10,268 bases of DNA from NCBI GenBank assembly GCA_021738605.1, contig JAIPBY010000081.1:1-10268 (forward strand). The letters are read 5' to 3'. Shown piece by piece: positions 5,978 through 10,268 of the stretch. The translations under genes were made by a program, and so were the position numbers. This stretch comes from Chitinophagaceae bacterium (GTDB taxonomy: Bacteria; Bacteroidota; Bacteroidia; Chitinophagales; Chitinophagaceae). The notes below the pieces were generated by a model, which was given only the letters and a program-made list of their open reading frames with translations, was not told the DNA's origin and did not search any database. Positions within the stretch are counted from its first letter, which is position 1; each line of letters starts with the position of its first letter.

Positions 5978-7171
5978 ATGATCCAATCAATCAGGGAACA
6001 ATTCAACGCATCATTCAGCCAAGAGAAATATGAAAATTTTCTCCAAGACCTGAACAGTGTGCATCCTGGTGCCATTGATTTTCGGATAGCAGAGACTCCC
6101 GTATTTATTGACAGAAAGCTTGGCCAGGACATGATCCAGACCTGTGAATCAATCATCGATTTTATTATCCATCCTGATTTCAATACACTCACCCAAAGGG
6201 CCATCCCTGAAGAAGAGATGGTTCAAGGGCAGAACAAGATTTCCCATTTTATCGCATTCGATTTTGGCATATGCGAAAACGAAACAGGTGGATTATTTCC
6301 AGCGCTCATAGAGATGCAGGGCTTCCCCACCCTCTTTGGCATGCAGGCCTATTATCCAGAAGTCCTGGAAAGGCATTTCGAGATTCCTGATGGGTTTTCC
6401 CATTACTTCAATGGGTTGAACAAATCAAGTTATCTGGCGCTGCTCAAACGGGTAATCATTGGTGAACACAAGCCAGAAGAAGTGATTCTGTTGGAAATAA
6501 AACCCCATCAACAAAAAACAAGGATTGATTTTTACTGCACAGAAGACTACCTCGATATCGCACCTGTTTGCATCACTGCATTGACAAAGGAAGGAAGGGA
6601 ATTGTACTATGACAACAATGGCGTAAAAACAAGGGTCAAAAGAATCTACAACAGGATCATTACGGATGAATTGAATGCAGTGAAGGATTCCTTGGGGCCG
6701 ATTGTTGACCTCAGGGCAGACCTTGATGTAGAGTGGGTGCCCCACCCCAACTGGTTTTACAGGATTTCAAAATTCACCCTGCCTTTTCTTCATCACCCTT
6801 TTATACCAGAAACTTTTTTCCTCAGTGAGTTGGAAAACATTCCCGAGGATCTCCAAAATTATGTCCTGAAGCCCTTGTTTTCTTTTGCCGGACAAGGTGT
6901 AATCATTGATGTATCCAAAGAAGACATTGAAGCCATCCAAGATCCTGAAAACTGGATTTTCCAACGAAAGGTAAACTACGCTTCCTGCATCCAAACGCCC
7001 AATGAACCTGCAAAGGCAGAAGTCAGGCTGATGTATATTTGGGAAGAAGGAAAGGATAGACCCATCCTGGCAACCAACCTTGCCAGGCTCAGCAAAGGGA
7101 AAATGATCGGTGTGCGCTACAACAAAGACAAGGATTGGGTAGGCGGAAGCGTTGTCTATTTTGAACAATAA
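5978..7171 (+). CDS. Uncharacterised protein resembling circularly permuted ATP-grasp / glutathionylspermidine-synthetase-like ligases
   Basis: A 397-residue cytosolic protein that I do not recognise as a named family with certainty. Its second half has ATP-grasp-like features. VKRIYNRIITDEL (219-231) resembles the Arg-containing segment of circularly permuted ATP-grasp enzymes. LKPLFSFAGQGVIID (297-311) looks like the nucleotide-binding Lys-Pro plus Gly-rich loop. WIFQRKVNYASC (326-337), then EVRLMYIWE (348-356), NLARLSKG (367-374) and GGSVVYFE (389-396) match the order of the hinge, metal-binding strand and terminal strand of that fold. The N-terminal half includes FDFGICENETGGLFPALIEMQGFP (94-117), rich in acidic and glycine residues, possibly the substrate-binding portion. 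ATP-dependent amide-bond formation is inferred from these motifs and from its place between an amidotransferase-like gene and a cupin gene in the operon. The closest functional analogue I can suggest is glutathionylspermidine synthetase-type chemistry. The presence of a coding gene is certain; the fold call is moderate. Confidence 0.68.
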   Translation: MIQSIREQFNASFSQEKYENFLQDLNSVHPGAIDFRIAETPVFIDRKLGQDMIQTCESIIDFIIHPDFNTLTQRAIPEEEMVQGQNKISHFIAFDFGICENETGGLFPALIEMQGFPTLFGMQAYYPEVLERHFEIPDGFSHYFNGLNKSSYLALLKRVIIGEHKPEEVILLEIKPHQQKTRIDFYCTEDYLDIAPVCITALTKEGRELYYDNNGVKTRVKRIYNRIITDELNAVKDSLGPIVDLRADLDVEWVPHPNWFYRISKFTLPFLHHPFIPETFFLSELENIPEDLQNYVLKPLFSFAGQGVIIDVSKEDIEAIQDPENWIFQRKVNYASCIQTPNEPAKAEVRLMYIWEEGKDRPILATNLARLSKGKMIGVRYNKDKDWVGGSVVYFEQ

Positions 7172-7183
7172 AAATTCATCAGC

Positions 7184-7501
7184 ATGCCAAAAATCAGCGA
7201 CATAAAAAAGAAATTGCTCACAGAAGGAATCCTGGGCCAATATGTGCACGGAGAAAGCACAACGTTAGGATGGGTGACCATCCAGGCAGGCAGCAAACTT
7301 CCAGCCCACCATCATCCCCATGAACAAATTACCCTGATGCTCGAAGGGAAAATGGAAATGCAAATCGGAGATGAAACGATCATGCTTGAGCCTGGTGTGG
7401 TGAAGGTCATTCCCTCCAACACACCCCACTCTGCCACAGCCCATACAGACTGTGTATTGATTGATGTATTCAGTCCTGTAAGGGAAGACTACAAAGACTA
7501 G
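7184..7501 (+). CDS. Small single-domain cupin (cupin_2)
   Basis: A 105-residue single beta-barrel cupin. Motif 1 is PAHHHPHEQITLMLEG (40-55), giving His42, His44 and Gln48 (or Glu47) as probable metal ligands. Motif 2 is GVVKVIPSNTPHSA (71-84), with His82 as the fourth ligand. The full set of ligands suggests that it binds a divalent metal. Small cupins of this type can be dioxygenases, isomerases or ligand sensors, and none of these can be chosen from sequence. It starts 12 bp after the preceding ligase-like gene and is the last member of the five-gene operon, so it may modify or sense the product. Its stop is only 2 bp from the stop of the opposing efflux adaptor gene, and no hairpin terminator separates them. 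Confidence 0.88.
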   Translation: MPKISDIKKKLLTEGILGQYVHGESTTLGWVTIQAGSKLPAHHHPHEQITLMLEGKMEMQIGDETIMLEPGVVKVIPSNTPHSATAHTDCVLIDVFSPVREDYKD

Positions 7502-7503
7502 AA

Positions 7504-8640
7504 CTATTCCTCCCCGCTGTTTTTAAGAATCCCCATCAATTTGTAGGCATTGTTCAACACAATGGATCCGGCAGGGAGGCCTTCATTGCCGCTGGTCAAT
7601 GCTGTTCTTCCATCTTTGGAAAGTCCGGTAACCACTGGTTTCATTTCAACTACCTTGTCGGATTTCCTGACAAAAATATATTGCTTGTTTCCAAGTCTTA
7701 CTACAGCCTCATCAGGAATAGCATCCACCATCTTGCTGCTTACAGACAATTCACCTTCCACAAACATACCCGGTAAAAGGTTTTTGGGGTGCACTTTAAA
7801 ATGACAATGTGCAGTGGCCGTCCTGTCATCATCAAGGTCCTTGTTGACCAGGATCACTTCTGCAGCATAAGTCTTTTCCGGTTCATCCATGAAATGAATA
7901 CTGACCTGGTTTCCTTTCAGTACATATGGAAGATCCTTTTCAAAAATGGTGAGTGCCACATGAATGTCTTCTGGATCAATCAACTCAAACATGGTTTCAG
8001 TGGGCTGCACAAACTTGCCCGTATTGACATTGACCTTGGATACATATCCGTTGATGGTTGACCGAACAGACACCTGACCAGAGATGTTGGATTCATTCAA
8101 TGCGTTTACATCAATGCCAATCAACTTCAGTTTTTCCTGCAAAGACCTGACCGCTACAGCCTGTAGCTTTTGCTCTGCCTGGGCCTGCTGCAGGGCCCTT
8201 GAAGTTCCTGCACTTGCCTCGCCCAGAGCTTTTTGCCTTTCAAATTCAAGTCCTGCCAATTCATGCCGTACAGCAGCAGAGAGATAGTCCTGTTGCAGTT
8301 GAACAATGGCCTGGTCTTCCATGATGGCAATCACCTCACCTTTTGATACCTGCATGCCAGGAATGAGTTTTGTACTCCTCAGGTATCCACCCAATGGAAA
8401 GTTGACAGAGATGAGGTTTTGTGGGGGAAGGTCTATTTTACCTTGTACCGTAATGATGCTGCTCATGCTGGTTTTAACAGGATCTCCATATTGAAGACCA
8501 AGTGCCTTCAATTGGTCTTGGGTAAGGTTGATTTCATTGGTTTCTTCAACAGCTGCTTCTTCGGCAGGCACGGTTTTACTTCCTGAACAACTTTGGATGA
8601 ACAAGCAAACGAGGGTGAATAAATACATTGAATATCTCAT
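7504..8640 (-). CDS. Efflux RND transporter periplasmic adaptor (CusB/CzcB-type membrane fusion protein), lipoprotein
   Basis: A 378-residue adaptor that would bridge the inner-membrane RND pump and the outer-membrane channel. The N-terminus MRYSMYLFTLVCLFIQSC is a lipoprotein signal with a relaxed lipobox (IQS-Cys18), so the mature protein is probably lipid-anchored. Domains in order: first half of the lipoyl domain around residues 75-107 (VNFPLGGYLRSTKLIPGMQVSKGEVI), a coiled-coil hairpin at about 111-183 rich in Gln, Ala and Leu, the second lipoyl half at 193-221 (RSTINGYVSKVNVNTGKFVQ), a beta-barrel domain at about 227-300 ending in NLLPGMFVEGEL, and a membrane-proximal domain with IPDEAVVRLGNKQYIFV (308-324). 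There is no methionine-rich metal-binding N-terminus as in E. coli CusB, so the metal is not predictable. It starts 3 bp after the stop of the pump-channel fusion and is surely co-transcribed with it. Confidence 0.93.
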   Translation of the reverse strand: MRYSMYLFTLVCLFIQSCSGSKTVPAEEAAVEETNEINLTQDQLKALGLQYGDPVKTSMSSIITVQGKIDLPPQNLISVNFPLGGYLRSTKLIPGMQVSKGEVIAIMEDQAIVQLQQDYLSAAVRHELAGLEFERQKALGEASAGTSRALQQAQAEQKLQAVAVRSLQEKLKLIGIDVNALNESNISGQVSVRSTINGYVSKVNVNTGKFVQPTETMFELIDPEDIHVALTIFEKDLPYVLKGNQVSIHFMDEPEKTYAAEVILVNKDLDDDRTATAHCHFKVHPKNLLPGMFVEGELSVSSKMVDAIPDEAVVRLGNKQYIFVRKSDKVVEMKPVVTGLSKDGRTALTSGNEGLPAGSIVLNNAYKLMGILKNSGEE

Positions 8641-8643
8641 GAA

Positions 8644-10268
8644 TTATTTTTTTTCTGTTAGCAATTGAAAAGTAGCAGATGCCATTTGCAGTTGATGGAT
8701 GGTCTCAGCGTGAGCGATCAATACGTGTAAATGCTGCGACTGCAAGAGGCTGTATTCTGCATAGGAGATATCGCCAAGCTCCAGTCTTTTTTTGGCCTGG
8801 TTCCAGTTGTCCGCCGACAACCGCAACCCCTCTGAAACATAGTATTCATAGGCTTCTTTGGCTGCATTGAACCGTGAAACCACATCTGCCAATCTTCTGT
8901 TCAGGTTTTCAAGCTGCTGTTGCTTTTGCATGGCAGCAATCTCTTCTTTGATTTTGGCGGCATTGATTTTGGCCTTGGCAGCACCATTGAAAACAGGAAT
9001 GGAAACCCCCGCCTGAACAATGCCAAACCGATAGGAAGGTGCATAATACTTTTGCGAAATCCCGTCTGGTGTTTGCCATCCTGTAATAGAAAGATTGCTG
9101 TAGCCCAGGTTGAAATCGGGGGCAAGCCTGTTCTTCTCCAATGCTGTTTGTGCAACCTGTTCCTTGACCGCTGCTTCAGCCATTTGGATGGAAGGATGGG
9201 ATTCAAATGAGGCGATGAGTGCAGGGATATTTTTATCGACCGCATTGTCTAATGATGGTGTAAAATTGTTACCCGACATGATCAACCCATTCAACTCCTG
9301 TATCAATGTATACCGGTCTGCTTCCAACTGTTTTTTCTGGAAGAGATATTGCTTGGATTGCAGGGCAATGGCATTCAAGGTTGCCGCGTTGATGTCACCG
9401 GCTTTTTGCTGAACGGCTGCTTTTTCCTGCCACTCAGAAAAAACCCTCAAGAACCTGTATAAAATTTCATCCCTTCGGTCAAGGTCCATGATCCTGTAAC
9501 AGAGTTGCCTGATGGTATGGTGAAGCTCCGCCTGCTCAAGATATTTCTTCGCTTCCTGCAGCCCCTCTGCCCGCTGGTATAATTCTTTTTGCCTTGCATA
9601 AACCTTGGGCAACTGAAACGGCTGGTTCAGAAAAAAACGGGTATCATTGAAAGCACTGTTGATATTTCCATATTCAACCCCCATGGAAGTTTTTGGAATC
9701 TCAGCAGATTTTTTCCTGAGGGCAGCATAATATTCCACCTGCTTTCCAGCAAGCTTGAGCGATATGGCATTCTTGTTTGCAATGGCAATGATGGAGTCGA
9801 GGGGTATGGAACCAGCCGGCCTGTGATTGAATACATGTGCATTTAACTCACCTTCCATTGTTTGGCTGGCAGCAGAAAGAGAAATGAATGCAAGCAACAA
9901 GGATAGTGCCGGCGCCTTGATGGAGCCTTTTCTTTTTTCCACCCAAACATAAAGTACAGGCAAAACAAATAATGTAAGCAAGGTGGCTGAAATCAATCCG
10001 CCAATCACCACAGTCGCCAATGGACGCTGCACCTCTGCCCCGGAGCTTGTACTCAGGGCCATGGGCAGAAATCCAAGCGAAGCCACAGCAGCAGTCATCA
10101 ATACGGGCCTTAGCCTGGTAGCTGTTCCCTTCAAAACAAGATCCTTCATGTTCATTTGTGTTTCATTCTTTAATCGGTTGAATTCATTGATCAATACAAT
10201 TCCGTTCAAAACCGCCACGCCAAAAAGGGCGATGAAACCTACACCAGCTGAGATACTGAAGGGCATGT
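8644..10268 (-). CDS. CzcA/CusA-type RND pump (C-terminal end) fused to a TolC/CusC-like outer-membrane channel; 5' end outside window
   Basis: One continuous frame enters from the right edge and encodes two different proteins. Residues 1-108 of the visible part are the last transmembrane helices of a heavy-metal RND pump: SAGVGFIALFGVAVLNGIV with INEFN, TRLRPVLMTA (50-59), LPMALSTSSGAEVQRPLATVV (67-87) and ATLLTLFVLPVLYVW (94-108). A basic linker EKRKGSIK (110-117) and a signal-peptide-like segment APALSLLLAFISLSAASQ (118-135) follow. Residues from about 150 to 540 form an outer-membrane efflux protein: two related halves with long helices (about 222-330 and 427-538), strand regions GVEYGNINSAFNDTRFFLNQPFQ and DFNLGYSNLSITGW, and the canonical VQAGVSIPVFNGAAKAKI (417-434). 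The same fused architecture is known in Bacteroidota, where full proteins are about 1,400 residues. The Met at 10264-10266 is internal, not the start. Proton-driven export of a metal cation is likely; the metal is unknown. Confidence 0.93.
   Translation of the reverse strand, partial: MPFSISAGVGFIALFGVAVLNGIVLINEFNRLKNETQMNMKDLVLKGTATRLRPVLMTAAVASLGFLPMALSTSSGAEVQRPLATVVIGGLISATLLTLFVLPVLYVWVEKRKGSIKAPALSLLLAFISLSAASQTMEGELNAHVFNHRPAGSIPLDSIIAIANKNAISLKLAGKQVEYYAALRKKSAEIPKTSMGVEYGNINSAFNDTRFFLNQPFQLPKVYARQKELYQRAEGLQEAKKYLEQAELHHTIRQLCYRIMDLDRRDEILYRFLRVFSEWQEKAAVQQKAGDINAATLNAIALQSKQYLFQKKQLEADRYTLIQELNGLIMSGNNFTPSLDNAVDKNIPALIASFESHPSIQMAEAAVKEQVAQTALEKNRLAPDFNLGYSNLSITGWQTPDGISQKYYAPSYRFGIVQAGVSIPVFNGAAKAKINAAKIKEEIAAMQKQQQLENLNRRLADVVSRFNAAKEAYEYYVSEGLRLSADNWNQAKKRLELGDISYAEYSLLQSQHLHVLIAHAETIHQLQMASATFQLLTEKK
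9862..9936 (-). other. Internal signal-peptide-like segment at the pump-channel junction
   Basis: Visible residues 111-135 of the fusion have the layout of a Sec signal: a basic n-region (KRKGSIK), a 13-residue hydrophobic core (APALSLLLAFISL), and a small-residue c-region SAAS before Gln-Thr. The last pump helix should leave the chain in the cytoplasm. This segment could act as an extra crossing that delivers the channel domain to the periplasm, with or without cleavage. This is a prediction from residue composition only. Confidence 0.6.

Noticed and set aside
5384..5986. Minus-strand open frame (200 codons) opposite the GATase1-like gene
   Set aside because: It overlaps the conserved triad region of the plus-strand gene, is His- and Leu-rich without domain signs, and breaks the operon layout.
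8641..8646. Possible frameshift or assembly error creating the pump-channel fusion
   Set aside because: The frame is uninterrupted through both domains, ends in a normal stop 3 bp before the adaptor gene, and the same domain order is known in this phylum.
10264..10266. ATG at the right edge as the start of a 540-residue channel protein
   Set aside because: The residues after it are mid-helix RND pump sequence, so the gene must begin well outside the window.

Overview
The window looks like a chromosomal segment from a member of the Bacteroidota, possibly close to Chitinophagaceae; the family-level placement is a guess. The evidence is the almost complete lack of Shine-Dalgarno sequences before the start codons, a DUF2911 secreted protein, an efflux adaptor with a relaxed lipobox, and a CzcA/CusA-type RND pump fused to a TolC-type channel, an arrangement known from this phylum. 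GC content appears moderate and even, and no transposase, integrase, tRNA, rRNA or CRISPR array was seen.

Layout. Positions 1-2077 hold a rightward group: the 3' half of ahcY (S-adenosylhomocysteine hydrolase), pdxJ (pyridoxine 5'-phosphate synthase) and a DUF2911 exported protein, closed by a strong hairpin terminator at 2099-2132. Between ahcY and pdxJ lies an unusual 137-bp spacer with two arrays of 10-bp repeats in inverted orientation. A leftward alpha/beta-hydrolase (esterase) gene with an embedded EF-hand-type calcium loop occupies 2128-2913 and is divergent from the next block.

Positions 3034-7501 carry the most interesting part, a tight five-gene rightward operon with gaps of 12-21 bp: a RimK/GshB-like ATP-grasp ligase, a YbdK-type GCS2 carboxylate-amine ligase, a class I glutamine-amidotransferase-like protein with an intact Cys-His-Glu triad, a protein that looks like a circularly permuted (glutathionylspermidine-synthetase-like) ATP-grasp enzyme, and a small cupin. 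Taken together this looks like an uncharacterised pathway that builds, and perhaps trims, an amide-linked (gamma-glutamyl-like) small molecule or conjugate. The combination resembles a remodelled glutathione/glutathionylspermidine pathway, but substrate and product cannot be read from the sequence.

Positions 7504-10268 are a leftward heavy-metal-type efflux operon. The C-terminal end of an RND pump is fused through a signal-peptide-like segment to a full outer-membrane channel, followed 3 bp later by the periplasmic adaptor lipoprotein. The pump gene runs off the right edge. The adaptor gene and the cupin gene converge with only 2 bp between their stop codons.
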